Positions 19,834 through 29,437 of a stretch of 55,925 nucleotides of DNA are shown in pieces; the stretch's first letter is position 1, and every line of letters starts with the position of its first letter. A program made the position numbers and the translations under genes. Source of the DNA: CAZEWZ01 sp964516765 (GTDB lineage Bacteria; Bacteroidota; Bacteroidia; Flavobacteriales; UBA7430); contig CAZEWZ010000011.1 in the NCBI GenBank assembly GCA_964516765.1, positions 1 to 55,925 on the forward strand, in the 5' to 3' direction. A model generated the notes under the pieces. That model made no database searches and was not told the DNA's origin. It saw only the letters and a list, made by a program, of their open reading frames with translations.

Positions 19834-20325
19834 ATGAAAGCACAATATTTAACTATCTCTTACAAGCGATTTGATTGGTCTGACTTGCCTGAGGATTATA
19901 AAGATTTAATAAATAAATCACACGAAGCTCAGTCAAAAGCTTATGCTCCATATTCTAATTTTAAAGTTGGGACCTGTATTTTACTTGAAGATGGAACTAT
20001 TTTTACTGGATCGAATCAAGAAAATGCTGCCTATCCCTCGGGTTTATGTGCAGAAAGAGTTGCTATTTTTTCATGCAGTGCCCATTTTCCACATTTAAAG
20101 ATGAAAGTCTTAGCAATTACCTGTGATTTGGATAAATTATTATTGCCTGATATTTTAGCTCCTTGTGGAGCATGTAGACAAACAATATGTGAATATGAAT
20201 CTAGACAAAATGAGCCTATTAAAATACTTTTAAAATGTCCAGGTAATCAGGTGTTAGAGTTTAATTCTATTGGGGATTTACTTCCATTTTCATTTAAATC
20301 CGATGCCTTAAAAAAGGTGCAATAA
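19834..20325 (+). CDS. cdd: Cytidine deaminase
   Basis: 163 residues. Deaminates cytidine and deoxycytidine for pyrimidine salvage. The zinc site is complete: CAERVAIF with catalytic Glu, and PCGACRQ with the two other cysteine ligands. The N-terminal SKAYAPYSNFKVG segment binds substrate. Homotetrameric-type length. It sits between ispF and the pyruvate dehydrogenase genes and shares only the strand with them. Confidence 0.95.
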   Translation: MKAQYLTISYKRFDWSDLPEDYKDLINKSHEAQSKAYAPYSNFKVGTCILLEDGTIFTGSNQENAAYPSGLCAERVAIFSCSAHFPHLKMKVLAITCDLDKLLLPDILAPCGACRQTICEYESRQNEPIKILLKCPGNQVLEFNSIGDLLPFSFKSDALKKVQ

Positions 20326-20341
20326 ATTTGAAACAAATGAT

Positions 20342-20349
20342 TACATTTG
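20342..20349 (+). promoter_or_regulatory. Candidate -7 element (TACATTTG) of pdhA
   Basis: TACATTTG matches TAnnTTTG and ends 24 bp before the pdhA ATG at 20374. It includes the TTG (20347) that would be the alternative start, which argues for the ATG. No well-spaced TTG is seen upstream. Confidence 0.45.
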
Positions 20350-20373
20350 CAATTGATAAATTTTAATCAAAAG

Positions 20374-21369
20374 ATGGGAAAACTAAAATATACTAAGGAA
20401 ACCTATTTAAAATGGTACAAGGATATGCTTCTTTGGAGAAAGTTCGAAGACAAAACGGGGGCTTTGTACATACAACAGAAAATTAGAGGATTTCTGCATT
20501 TATATAATGGTCAAGAAGCTATTCTTGCTGGATCTATTCACGCTATTGATCCCAAGAAAGATAAAATGATTACCGCCTATAGAGATCATGTGATGCCAAT
20601 CGCTATGGGTGTTAAGCCCAAAAATATTCTTGCAGAACTTTATGGTAAGGTCACTGGTGTCTCTGGAGGTAAGGGTGGCTCAATGCACATGTTTTCAAAG
20701 GAATATAATTTTTATGGTGGTCATGGAATTGTAGGGGGTCAGGTTCCCCTAGGCGCTGGTTTAGCCTTCGCTGATCAATACAAAAAAAGCGATGCAGTGA
20801 CAATATGTTTCATGGGGGATGGAGCTGTTCGTCAAGGAGCTGTTCACGAAACCTTTAACATGGCCATGAATTGGAAGTTGCCTATTGTTTTTGTTTGTGA
20901 AAATAATGGCTATGCCATGGGTACGTCAGTCGAAAGAACTGCTAATCACTCTGATATATGGAAGCTAGGTTTGGCTTACGAGATGCCTTGTGGACCTGTA
21001 GATGGAATGAATCCTAAGGTTGTTGCCGAGGCAATGAATGTTGCGGTTGATCGAGCTAGAATGGGGGAAGGTCCAACTTTTTTGGAGATGAAGACATACC
21101 GATTTAAGGGGCACTCCATGTCTGATGCTCAAAAGTATAGAACCAAAGACGAAGTGGCTGAATATCAAAAAATTGATCCTATCACTCAGGTTCTTGATTA
21201 TATTATGAGTAAGAATTGGGTAAGTGACCAGGAAATTATGCAAATTCAAGATAGAGTGAAAGCTGAAGTTAAGGAAGCAGTAGATTTTGCTGAATCTTCT
21301 GATTTTCCTGCAAATGATGCTCTATATCAAAATGTTTATGCTGAAGAATATCCATTTATAAAAGAATAG
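20374..21369 (+). CDS. pdhA: Pyruvate dehydrogenase E1 component, alpha subunit
   Basis: 331 residues from the ATG (MGKLKYTKETYLKWY). Binds thiamine diphosphate and decarboxylates pyruvate as the first step of the PDH complex. The TPP signature runs from GDGAVRQGAVHE to CENNGYAMGT. HGIVGGQVPLGAGLAFA and the phosphorylation-loop-like YRFKGHSMSDAQKYRT are classical for PDH alpha chains. The E1 beta gene is not in the window; pdhC follows 4 bp downstream, an alpha-E2 pairing common in Bacteroidota, with the beta gene usually elsewhere. Confidence 0.94.
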   Translation: MGKLKYTKETYLKWYKDMLLWRKFEDKTGALYIQQKIRGFLHLYNGQEAILAGSIHAIDPKKDKMITAYRDHVMPIAMGVKPKNILAELYGKVTGVSGGKGGSMHMFSKEYNFYGGHGIVGGQVPLGAGLAFADQYKKSDAVTICFMGDGAVRQGAVHETFNMAMNWKLPIVFVCENNGYAMGTSVERTANHSDIWKLGLAYEMPCGPVDGMNPKVVAEAMNVAVDRARMGEGPTFLEMKTYRFKGHSMSDAQKYRTKDEVAEYQKIDPITQVLDYIMSKNWVSDQEIMQIQDRVKAEVKEAVDFAESSDFPANDALYQNVYAEEYPFIKE

Positions 21370-21373
21370 AATT

Positions 21374-22618
21374 ATGGCTGAAATTGTACGTATGCCTAGA
21401 TTGAGCGATACTATGACAGAAGGTACCGTATCCAAATGGCATAAGAAAGTAGGAGATGCTATTTCTGAGGGTGATTTGCTCGCAGAGATCGAAACAGACA
21501 AAGCAACTATGGAATTTGAATCCTTCCAAGAAGGCGTCCTTTTGTATATTGGGGTTGAAGAATTATCGACTGCTCCTGTAGATTGTATTTTAGCCATTTT
21601 AGGAGACAAGGGTGAAGATATTCAGCGATTGATAAACTCTGACCAAGATTCCGTGGAAGAGAAAAAGGAAATGGTGCTCAAAGAGAAAGTAGAGCCAATC
21701 CCCTCAGCTACTGTAATTCCCAATGCTCCCGAGCAAGTTTCATTAGAACCCTTTCATATTACTTCGAGCTCTTCTTCTCATTCTGGTAGGTTGAAAGCTT
21801 CTCCTTTAGCTAAACGTTTAGCAGAAGAAAAAGGGCTTGACATTTCGCGAATTTCCGGTTCTGGTGAGGGAGGAAGAGTGGTTAAGAAAGATGTAGATAA
21901 TTTACAGAGTGGTGTTGCTCGAGTTGGCGTTTTGGAAGAAAAATTTCACGAAGAGCCTGTTTCTCAAATGCGAAAAACTATTGCCAGAAGATTGGCTGAG
22001 TCTAAGTTTACTGCTCCTCATTTCTATTTGTCTATCTCTGTGGATATGGACAATGCAATTTCTTCTAGAAATGCAATTAACGCCAAGTCAGTTCAAAAAA
22101 TATCCTTTAATGATTTTATTCTTAAGGCAACTGCTGTTTCCTTAAGAGAGCATCCCAAAGTAAACTCTTCTTGGAGAGAAGATATTATCCGCAGAAATGA
22201 ACATGTAAATGTAGGTGTTGCTGTAGCTGTTGAGGATGGTCTTTTGGTTCCAGTGGTGAGATATACAGATACTAAAACATTGGCTGAAATTTCTTCTGAA
22301 GTAAAGGGTTTTGTTCAAGGGGCGAAAGATAAAAAACTTCAACCATCTGATTGGGAGGGAAGTACTTTTACAATTTCTAATCTAGGTATGTTTGGTATCG
22401 ATGAATTTACTGCGATTATTAATACTCCGGACGCATGTATATTGGCGGTGGGGGGAATACAAGAAATACCTGTGGTTAAATCTGGAGTTGTTGTTCCTGG
22501 AAACATCATGAAGTTAACACTTTCGTGTGATCACAGAGTGGTGGATGGAGCTTCTGGTGCAGCTTTTTTAAATAGTCTTAAGGCTTACCTTGAAAATCCG
22601 ATTACAATGTTTCTGTAA
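21374..22618 (+). CDS. pdhC: Pyruvate dehydrogenase E2 (dihydrolipoamide acetyltransferase)
   Basis: 414 residues in three parts: one N-terminal lipoyl domain (1-80) with the lipoylated lysine in EIETDKATMEFES (Lys43), a short E3-binding domain (SPLAKRLAEEKGLDISRISG, about 137-156), and the catalytic acetyltransferase domain from about 190, with active-site His387 in SCDHRVVDG. Many Bacteroidota E2 chains have two lipoyl domains; this one has a single domain and a short Ser/Pro/Glu-rich linker. Coupled to pdhA by a 4-bp gap. Confidence 0.94.
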   Translation: MAEIVRMPRLSDTMTEGTVSKWHKKVGDAISEGDLLAEIETDKATMEFESFQEGVLLYIGVEELSTAPVDCILAILGDKGEDIQRLINSDQDSVEEKKEMVLKEKVEPIPSATVIPNAPEQVSLEPFHITSSSSSHSGRLKASPLAKRLAEEKGLDISRISGSGEGGRVVKKDVDNLQSGVARVGVLEEKFHEEPVSQMRKTIARRLAESKFTAPHFYLSISVDMDNAISSRNAINAKSVQKISFNDFILKATAVSLREHPKVNSSWREDIIRRNEHVNVGVAVAVEDGLLVPVVRYTDTKTLAEISSEVKGFVQGAKDKKLQPSDWEGSTFTISNLGMFGIDEFTAIINTPDACILAVGGIQEIPVVKSGVVVPGNIMKLTLSCDHRVVDGASGAAFLNSLKAYLENPITMFL

Positions 22619-22805
22619 AATTGTACAGTTTTTTTTTAATTAGTTGTGTAAATAACTATTTGATTTTAAGAAATTTAAGTTTGTAATGATTGCTAATAAC
22701 ATGCTAAGTGTTTAAACATTGTTGACTGGGTAAAAAAAGAGTTAAACACCTAAAAATAATTTTATAGAGAAAAGCGTCTTTGTTCATTCTTTCAATAATG
22801 ATATT

Positions 22806-22828
22806 GAGCCCAATTTTAAATTGGACTC
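22806..22828. terminator. Bidirectional stem-loop between convergent pdhC and the E1 fusion gene
   Basis: GAGCCCAATTTTAAATTGGACTC folds as an 8-9 bp stem with one mismatch. A short T run follows on the plus strand. It lies 3 bp from the end of the minus-strand gene and about 190 bp after pdhC. The rest of the 212-bp spacer shows nothing else recognisable. Confidence 0.5.
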
Positions 22829-22830
22829 TT

Positions 22831-24900
22831 TTAGTAATCTAGCATTTCTTTGATAAGGTTTTCGACTTTTTCTGCATTTGGAATCATAGATTTTTCAAGG
22901 ATACTATTCAAAGGAATAGCTGGAAGATCTTCAGCACCTATAACTCGAACTGGTGCTTCTAGGAATTCAAAACACTCTTGCTGAATTTCTCCGGCGAGGC
23001 CTTGAGCAAATCCAAATCCCTTAGATTCTTCAGTCACAATCATGCATTTGTTGTGCTTTCTTACCACACTAAAGACTCCCTCTCTATCAATTGGAGCAAG
23101 CGTTCTGAGATCAATAATTTCTATTTTTCCTGGGTGTTTTTTTGCCGCATTATTTGACCAGTAGACCCCCATTCCGTAGGTAATAATAACTAGAGTATTA
23201 CCCTCTTCAATTTTTATTATTTCTGCCTCTAATACCACCCTTAACTTCCCAAATGGGATGATATAATTTTCATCAGGTTCGATAGTTTTTGCTCCCTCAG
23301 TCCCTTTGATCTTAGACCAATAAAGTCCCTTATGTTCCAAAATAATTACCGGGTTTGGGTCATAAAATGCGGCCTTCATTAAACCTTTCATATCAGCACT
23401 ATTAGAGGGGTAAGCAATCTTAATTCCTCTTATGTTTGTAAGCACCGATTCTACAGAAGAAGAATGATATGGTCCACCCGATCCATATGCGCCAATTGGG
23501 ACTCTAATGACAGCAGCTACCGGCCATTTTCCATTTGATAAGTAACAAGAACGACTGACTTCAGTAAATAGTTGATTTAATCCTGGCCAAATATAGTCTG
23601 CAAACTGAATTTCCACTATGGGTTTGCACCCAACGGCAGACATTCCAACGGTAGAACCAATGATGAATGCCTCTTGAATTGGGGTGTTAAAGACTCTATC
23701 TGTACCGAACTTCTGGGCGAGTGTGGCTGCTTCTCGAAATACTCCGCCGAGTCGATGGCCTACATCTTGTCCATACAATATAGCTTCTGGATGTTTGGCC
23801 ATAATTTCCTGAATTGCAAAAAGAGCAGCATCCACCATCATTATTTTTTCATTCCCTTTTGGGAATCTCTCGCCCTTTTCTTTAGAAATGGGCGAAGGAG
23901 CAAAATCGTGTAGAAATAAATCATCAGGAGAAGGATCTTCTGCATGAAGCGCATATTCAAAATCAATTTTGACTTTTTCTTTGGTATCCGACTCTATTTT
24001 TTTAAAATCTTTTATTTCAAATCCAAGCGCTGCCATCTGTTTTTTTATACGGGTAATGGGATCTCTTTTTTCATGAGCTTCCATATCATCACGATACCAT
24101 TCTTTTCGAACTCCTGAGGTGTGATGACCTAAAAGTGGAACTTTTGCGTGAATCAGGAAAGGGCGTCTTTCTTTCCGAATGGTATTAATTACTTCTTGAA
24201 CTGTGGCATGCGATTCTTCAAAATCACTTCCATCTATTGTTCTTAATTCAATGCCCTTAAACCCTCTAACAAAATGAGATGCATCATTTGCTCGAATTTC
24301 GGAGGCATGGGCAGAGATATCCCATTCATTGTCTTGTACTAGATATAAAATGGGAAATTGCTTTAATGCAGCCATATGGAGTGCTTCAGAAATCTCACCC
24401 TCGGTCATGGCAGCATCTCCAATAGAACAAACTACAATTGGCTTATCTTGGCCAAATTCTGTCGCTAGATTTTGATGTTCTAAATATTGAATACCCATAG
24501 CCAACCCAGTGGTTGGGATTGCTTGCATACCCGTAGCGGAAGATTGATGAGGAATTTTTGGGAGTTCTTTTCTATTTAAGCTTGGGTGTGAATAATAGGT
24601 TCTTCCTCCAGAAAATGGGTCTTCTTTTTTTGCCAATAATTGGAGCATTAATTCAAATGGTTCCAGTCCTATACTTAGCAGCATAGCATCATCACGATAG
24701 TATGGAGCAAGCCAGTCTTGGGCTTTTAATTGTATTCCTAAAGCTACCTGTATTGCCTCGTGACCTCTAGAGCACGCATGTACATATTTACCTGTTATTT
24801 TAGCATTTTCTTCAAATAGATCTGACATTGCCCGAGCAGTAGATATGAGACGATAGGCTTTTTCTAATTCTCCAAGAGTCATATTTACTTTTTTGGTCAT
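22831..24900 (-). CDS. 2-oxoacid dehydrogenase E1, fused alpha and beta subunits
   Basis: 689 residues. The first half (about 1-330) is an E1 alpha chain: TPP region beginning CSIGDAAMTEGEISEALH and ending at VQDNEW. The second half (about 355-689) is an E1 beta chain: YGQDVGHRLGGVFREA, NTPIQEAFIIGSTVGMSA and EIQFADYIWPGLNQL. The fusion is common in Bacteroidota and usually assigned to branched-chain or other 2-oxoacid dehydrogenases rather than PDH. The gene is last in a paaZ-hydratase-E1 operon with a 2-bp gap. E2 and E3 partners are not adjacent; the E2 at 21374 might be shared. Substrate is not determined. Confidence 0.87.
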   Translation of the reverse strand: MTKKVNMTLGELEKAYRLISTARAMSDLFEENAKITGKYVHACSRGHEAIQVALGIQLKAQDWLAPYYRDDAMLLSIGLEPFELMLQLLAKKEDPFSGGRTYYSHPSLNRKELPKIPHQSSATGMQAIPTTGLAMGIQYLEHQNLATEFGQDKPIVVCSIGDAAMTEGEISEALHMAALKQFPILYLVQDNEWDISAHASEIRANDASHFVRGFKGIELRTIDGSDFEESHATVQEVINTIRKERRPFLIHAKVPLLGHHTSGVRKEWYRDDMEAHEKRDPITRIKKQMAALGFEIKDFKKIESDTKEKVKIDFEYALHAEDPSPDDLFLHDFAPSPISKEKGERFPKGNEKIMMVDAALFAIQEIMAKHPEAILYGQDVGHRLGGVFREAATLAQKFGTDRVFNTPIQEAFIIGSTVGMSAVGCKPIVEIQFADYIWPGLNQLFTEVSRSCYLSNGKWPVAAVIRVPIGAYGSGGPYHSSSVESVLTNIRGIKIAYPSNSADMKGLMKAAFYDPNPVIILEHKGLYWSKIKGTEGAKTIEPDENYIIPFGKLRVVLEAEIIKIEEGNTLVIITYGMGVYWSNNAAKKHPGKIEIIDLRTLAPIDREGVFSVVRKHNKCMIVTEESKGFGFAQGLAGEIQQECFEFLEAPVRVIGAEDLPAIPLNSILEKSMIPNAEKVENLIKEMLDY

Positions 24901-24902
24901 GC

Positions 24903-25673
24903 TTATTTTCTCTTAAATTTATTTATGGCATTTCTAGTAAATTCAGAAAGTACTAATTTACCACTTATTGCTGCTCTTTTAGCGAGGATTTCATCCCAGT
25001 CCTCAGTTCCTTTCCAAAATATTTTTTTCAAAAGAGTCAATGCTTCTGGATTTGAAAGACGTAAGTTTTCAGTCAGTTTTTCAATGGCTTTATCCATCTC
25101 CTCAACAGAATCATATATTTCTGCGTACAAACCTTTTTCTTTTGCCCATTCTGCACTTTTCCATTCTGTGGCATTTATGGCTAGTTGACTCATAGAGGAA
25201 ATGCCAATTTTTCTTTCTACAGCAGGTCCGACTACAAAGGGACCTATACCTAACGCTAATTCACTTAACTTTACAGCCGCGAACTTAGTAGCGAAGCAAT
25301 AGTCAACAGCAGCAGCCATTCCAACTCCGCCACCCACTGCTTTTCCTTGTACTCGTCCCACAATTATTTTTGGGCATTTTCTTGCGGCATTGATAACATT
25401 AGCAAAGCCACTAAAAAACTTTCTACCGGTTTCTAAATCATCAATACTGATTAACTCATCAAAAGAAGCACCCGAACAAAAAACTCGATCTCCAGCACTT
25501 TTTAGTAAGAGTAATTTAACTTCCTTATTTTTTCCCATCTTGGTGATTGTTTCTGCCAACTTTTGCAAAATATTTCCAGGCAAAGAATTACTTTGAGGAT
25601 GCTTAAATTCTATTTCAGCTATTTCGTTTTTGATGGTAACTTTTACGTTTCCAAGTTTACTTGCTTTAGCCAT
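24903..25673 (-). CDS. Enoyl-CoA hydratase/isomerase family protein
   Basis: 256 residues of the crotonase fold. The first oxyanion strand (VFCSGASFDELISI) and the second (GKAVGGGVGMAAAVDYC, about 110-126) are in place. The first catalytic glutamate of hydratases (GGGCE in rat) is Gly here (GGGVG), while the second glutamate (LSELALG) is kept. This pattern is closer to isomerases or to crotonase paralogues with other chemistry. It lies between paaZ (3 bp upstream) and the E1 fusion (2 bp downstream), so it should act on a CoA-ester intermediate of the same route. The exact reaction is unknown. Confidence 0.84.
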   Translation of the reverse strand: MAKASKLGNVKVTIKNEIAEIEFKHPQSNSLPGNILQKLAETITKMGKNKEVKLLLLKSAGDRVFCSGASFDELISIDDLETGRKFFSGFANVINAARKCPKIIVGRVQGKAVGGGVGMAAAVDYCFATKFAAVKLSELALGIGPFVVGPAVERKIGISSMSQLAINATEWKSAEWAKEKGLYAEIYDSVEEMDKAIEKLTENLRLSNPEALTLLKKIFWKGTEDWDEILAKRAAISGKLVLSEFTRNAINKFKRK

Positions 25674-25676
25674 TTT

Positions 25677-27725
25677 TTAATTGCTTTGTTCTAATTTTTT
25701 CACCATAGTTAAGATCGTAGCAATGGCTACTGTTTCACCAGTTTCGTCATACACATCTACTAAGAATTTAACGATTCCCTTGCTGATGTCTTCCTCAGAT
25801 TTTTTTTCTTGACCGACTTTCTCCTTTACTGTGAATCTAACACCAATAGTCGATCCTGCATAGACAGGCTTTATAAAACGACATTCTTCTAGGCCATAGT
25901 TTAGCAGTACAGGACCCTTTTTTGCATCCACAAAAAGTCCAGCTGCAGCAGAAAGAATAAAATATCCGTGCGCTACTCGTTCTTCAAAGATAGTTTCGTC
26001 CAGAGAAGTAATGTCTGTATGAGCATAAAAATGATCCCAAGAAATATTTGCAAAGTTCACTATATCTCCTTCCGTAATGGTTCTCTTGTTAGTGAAAACT
26101 GTTTCCCCTATTTCGAGTTGTTCAAAATGTTTTTGAAACACATGAACATCTTTTTCTATTTGTTTGGCTCCGTATTGGTAAACATTGGTCACTTGCGTTA
26201 TACTGGTTGGATGGCCTTGAATAGCTGTACGCTGCAAATAATGCATTACTCCTCTTTTTCCTCCCATTTCTTCGCCTCCACCGGCTCGACCTGGTCCACC
26301 ATGTGTAAGCAATGGTAAAGGCGATCCGTGGCCCGTACTTTCTTTAGCACACTGTGCATTGAGGATGAGGATACGGCCGTGATTGGCTGCTGCACCCATC
26401 ACAAATTCTTTTGCAATTTCATCGTCAGCGGTAACTATAGAACACACTAGAGATCCTTTTCCCATTTTAGCAAGTTCAATTGCTTCTTCTCTATTTTCGT
26501 AAGGCATCAATGTGCATACTGGTCCAAATGCTTCTAGATCGTGGCAGTCAGTTTTTGAAAAAGGTTGGTCATTAAGAAAAAGAATAGGAGATAAAAAAGC
26601 ACCTTTTTCTTTGTCTGCACCCACCACATTAAAGTCAGTTAGACTTCCGAATACTATATCTTGCGATTTTGAAAGTTCAATAACTTTTTCCTTGACTTCT
26701 TCTCTTTGCTCAAGCCCGGCTAAAGATCCCATTCGAACTCCCTCAATTGCTGGGTCTCCCAGGGTAGTTTTTGCTAATCTTTTCCCAAGTGCTATTTGAA
26801 CGTCTTCTACTTTATTTGAGGGTACGATAACTCTTCGAATAGCAGTGCATTTTTGTCCAGCTTTTACAGTCATTTCTTTTTGCACTTCTTTGATGAAAAT
26901 ATCGAATTCTGGATCTCCAGGATTTACGTCTTCTCCCAATACACAGCAATTTAGAGAATCTGCTTCCATATTGAAGGGCACTGATTCGTTTATGATATTC
27001 GCTTGTGCTTTTAGCATTTTCCCTGTCGAAGCCGAACCAGTAAATGTCACTACATCTTGAGAAGTTACCTTCTCAAGTATTCCTCTAGCTGAGCCACAAA
27101 TCAATTGTAGACTTCCTTCGGGCAAAATTCTTGTTTCAATGATTTCTTTTACCATTAATTCCGTGAGGTAACTTGTCACAGTTGCAGGCTTCACAATAGC
27201 TGGAACACCAGCCAGAAGGTTTACTGCTATTTTCTCAAGCATGCCCCATATAGGGAAGTTGAAAGCATTAATATGAATGGCTACTCCTTGTTTAGGTACA
27301 CAAATATGCTGACCAATAAAATTACCTCCTTTTGAAAGGGATGTACTTTCACCATCGACATAAAAATTTTCATTTGGAAATTGTTTTCTTAAACTAGCAT
27401 AAGCAAATAAATTACCGATACCTCCTTCAATATCAATCCATGAATCTACTTTCGTTGCTCCTGTTTGAGAACTAAGTATATAGAATTTCTCTTTGACAGA
27501 AAGTAAATGAAGAGCAAGTGATTTAAGCATTCTTCCTCTTTCGTGAAAAGTCATTTTTCGAAGTGCTGGTCCTCCATTAGAACGGGCATAATCCATCATT
27601 TCACCAAAATCTAAACCTTTGCTACTTGTTTTTGCTATTTGTGCTCCTGTGATAGCATTAAAAAGTGCTATTCCTTGACCTTCCCCAGCAGTCCAACTAC
27701 CCAATGCATAATTTTTTAATATCAT
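25677..27725 (-). CDS. paaZ: PaaZ-type bifunctional aldehyde dehydrogenase / MaoC-like hydratase
   Basis: 682 residues. The N-terminal two-thirds is an NADP-type aldehyde dehydrogenase: GNFIGQHICVPKQGVAIHIN, catalytic Glu in FNMEADSLN and catalytic Cys293 in VKAGQKCTAIRR. The C-terminal part, from about 530, is a MaoC-like hot-dog domain with FANISWDHFYAHTD, the place of the Asp/His pair of the R-specific hydratase. PaaZ opens the oxepin-CoA ring and oxidises the resulting aldehyde in phenylacetate breakdown. No paaABCDE, paaK or paaJ genes are in the window, so the local pathway is incomplete. Confidence 0.9.
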   Translation of the reverse strand: MILKNYALGSWTAGEGQGIALFNAITGAQIAKTSSKGLDFGEMMDYARSNGGPALRKMTFHERGRMLKSLALHLLSVKEKFYILSSQTGATKVDSWIDIEGGIGNLFAYASLRKQFPNENFYVDGESTSLSKGGNFIGQHICVPKQGVAIHINAFNFPIWGMLEKIAVNLLAGVPAIVKPATVTSYLTELMVKEIIETRILPEGSLQLICGSARGILEKVTSQDVVTFTGSASTGKMLKAQANIINESVPFNMEADSLNCCVLGEDVNPGDPEFDIFIKEVQKEMTVKAGQKCTAIRRVIVPSNKVEDVQIALGKRLAKTTLGDPAIEGVRMGSLAGLEQREEVKEKVIELSKSQDIVFGSLTDFNVVGADKEKGAFLSPILFLNDQPFSKTDCHDLEAFGPVCTLMPYENREEAIELAKMGKGSLVCSIVTADDEIAKEFVMGAAANHGRILILNAQCAKESTGHGSPLPLLTHGGPGRAGGGEEMGGKRGVMHYLQRTAIQGHPTSITQVTNVYQYGAKQIEKDVHVFQKHFEQLEIGETVFTNKRTITEGDIVNFANISWDHFYAHTDITSLDETIFEERVAHGYFILSAAAGLFVDAKKGPVLLNYGLEECRFIKPVYAGSTIGVRFTVKEKVGQEKKSEEDISKGIVKFLVDVYDETGETVAIATILTMVKKLEQSN

Positions 27726-27847
27726 AGTCTTTGTTTTATTGGGTTTATCTCATTTTATATCTGGTGCTAAATTACAAAAATCACAGGTTTTGAAGTCTTT
27801 ATTTCATTTTCGTTCTAGTTCTTATTTTTTTATGGATACAAATTTTG

Positions 27848-28675
27848 TCAGGAAAGAGATATCAATTGCTTATCCATCCACTTCATAATGAAAAGGAAAA
27901 GTTCTTTTTGTCTAATATCGTTGTGAATCTCATGTTTGGTGTTTTTAAAAATTTTATATTTTGCTTTACCCAATGAGTTTTTAGCAAACAATATGCTACC
28001 ATTTTTGGAAATTACATCATCCTTGTCTCCGTGAACTATAAGAGTTTGTATTTTGAGCATTTTAGCATTTTTGAGAGCCCATAATCCAGATTCAAAAAAC
28101 TCACAGAAAAGACGGGCTGAAATTCGATTGTGATTTAAGGGGTCATTCTTATATAATTCTTGGCTTGATGTAATGGTTGAAATACTAGTTGGGTCTATAT
28201 TTTTGTCTTTTGTGAAACTGGGATAAATAATATTCATTGTCTTAGCCAGTATTCGATCAAATAAACTAGGTGTTTCTGATAGTATTAGCCATGGTGCAGA
28301 CAAGATGATTCCTTTAAATGAAAGCAGTTTGTTCCTGAGAATAAAATTTGCTAAAACATTGCCACCAAAACTATGTCCAAACAAAAAAAGTTTTTTTACA
28401 CCGATGGTTTTGAGAACATTCTTTAAGTCGTTTAAATTAAATTTTAAACCTGGAGAGTGTCCTCTTTTTCCCTCTGACTTTCCGTGTCCTCTTTGGTCGT
28501 AACTATACACCTGAAAACCATTACTACAATAAAATTCAGCCATATGAGCATATCTATTTTGATGCTCTCCAAGACCATGAACTATAAAAAGACTAGCCTT
28601 TGTCTCTATATTTTCATTCCATTTTTGAACATGTAGAGAAAGTTGGTCCTGAGTTTTGACCTTATAGCTTTTCAT
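27848..28675 (-). CDS. Alpha/beta hydrolase, monoacylglycerol-lipase/lysophospholipase type
   Basis: 275 residues. The oxyanion region IVHGLGEHQNRYAHM (about 31-45) and the nucleophile elbow FGHSFGG (Ser102) are typical of the PldB/monoglyceride-lipase group. The acid is in HGDKDDVIS (near 219) and the His in KNTKHEIHND (near 250). No signal peptide, so cytoplasmic. It is one of only two intact genes in the window ending in TGA, 122 bp upstream of paaZ. Substrate is not determined; a role with CoA esters is possible but not shown. Confidence 0.85.
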   Translation of the reverse strand: MKSYKVKTQDQLSLHVQKWNENIETKASLFIVHGLGEHQNRYAHMAEFYCSNGFQVYSYDQRGHGKSEGKRGHSPGLKFNLNDLKNVLKTIGVKKLFLFGHSFGGNVLANFILRNKLLSFKGIILSAPWLILSETPSLFDRILAKTMNIIYPSFTKDKNIDPTSISTITSSQELYKNDPLNHNRISARLFCEFFESGLWALKNAKMLKIQTLIVHGDKDDVISKNGSILFAKNSLGKAKYKIFKNTKHEIHNDIRQKELFLFIMKWMDKQLISLS

Positions 28676-28835
28676 AGTTTATTTTAATTTAATATAATGA
28701 AATATTGCTGATTAGCTAGTTAATTAGTGTTTTTTTTGTCTCAGCATTTTTATGTCATTGCTTCAGATTTCGTTATGGGTGTATAAATCTTTATTTCAGT
28801 ATATTGCATCACGATTTTAATTAGATAACAATTGT

Positions 28836-29432
28836 ATGATTTTTGAATTTAACGGCTATGTTCCCGTAATACATGAATCCTCATTTATTCATCCTCAAGC
28901 CAATGTAACCGGTAATGTTGTGATAGGTAGAAATGTATATGTAGGACCCGGAGCCACCCTTAGAGGAGATTGGGGTGAAATTGAAGTGGAGGACGGCTGC
29001 AATGTTCAAGAAAATTGTACTCTTCATATGTTTCCCGGCACAAAAGTTCATTTAAAGCGTGGGGCACATATTGGTCACGGCGCAATAATTCATGGAGCTA
29101 CTATTGGCGAAAATTGTTTGATAGGAATGAACTCAGTAGTAATGGACGACTGTGAAATCGGTTCTGATTCCATTGTTGGCGCTTTGTGCTTTGTTCCATC
29201 CAAAATGAAGGTTGCTGAACGGAAGGTATTAGTCGGGAATCCGGCAAAAATCATAAAAGATGTGAGTGAGCAGATGCTCGACTGGAAAACAAAGGGAACT
29301 GTCCTTTATCAGAAGTTGCCTGATGACTGTCATAACACCCTGAGAGAGTGTTCACCCCTTAGAGAGATGCCTGAGGGTCGAACTAGACAGCAAGATGTAT
29401 ATAAAATTTGGAAGAAGACTCTGACCAAATAA
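28836..29432 (+). CDS. paaY: PaaY/CaiE-type gamma-carbonic-anhydrase-like hexapeptide protein
   Basis: 198 residues. Left-handed beta-helix repeats fill about 15-150, with the three metal-binding histidine positions of the gamma class in ENCTLHMFPG and HIGHGAIIHGA. The C-terminal helix LRECSPLREMPEGR is the mark of the PaaY/CaiE subgroup rather than simple carbonic anhydrases. PaaY has been described as a thioesterase that clears dead-end hydroxylated aryl-CoA in phenylacetate degradation. It lies divergently from the hydrolase and near paaZ, which supports that naming. Confidence 0.8.
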   Translation: MIFEFNGYVPVIHESSFIHPQANVTGNVVIGRNVYVGPGATLRGDWGEIEVEDGCNVQENCTLHMFPGTKVHLKRGAHIGHGAIIHGATIGENCLIGMNSVVMDDCEIGSDSIVGALCFVPSKMKVAERKVLVGNPAKIIKDVSEQMLDWKTKGTVLYQKLPDDCHNTLRECSPLREMPEGRTRQQDVYKIWKKTLTK

Positions 29433-29437
29433 TTAAA

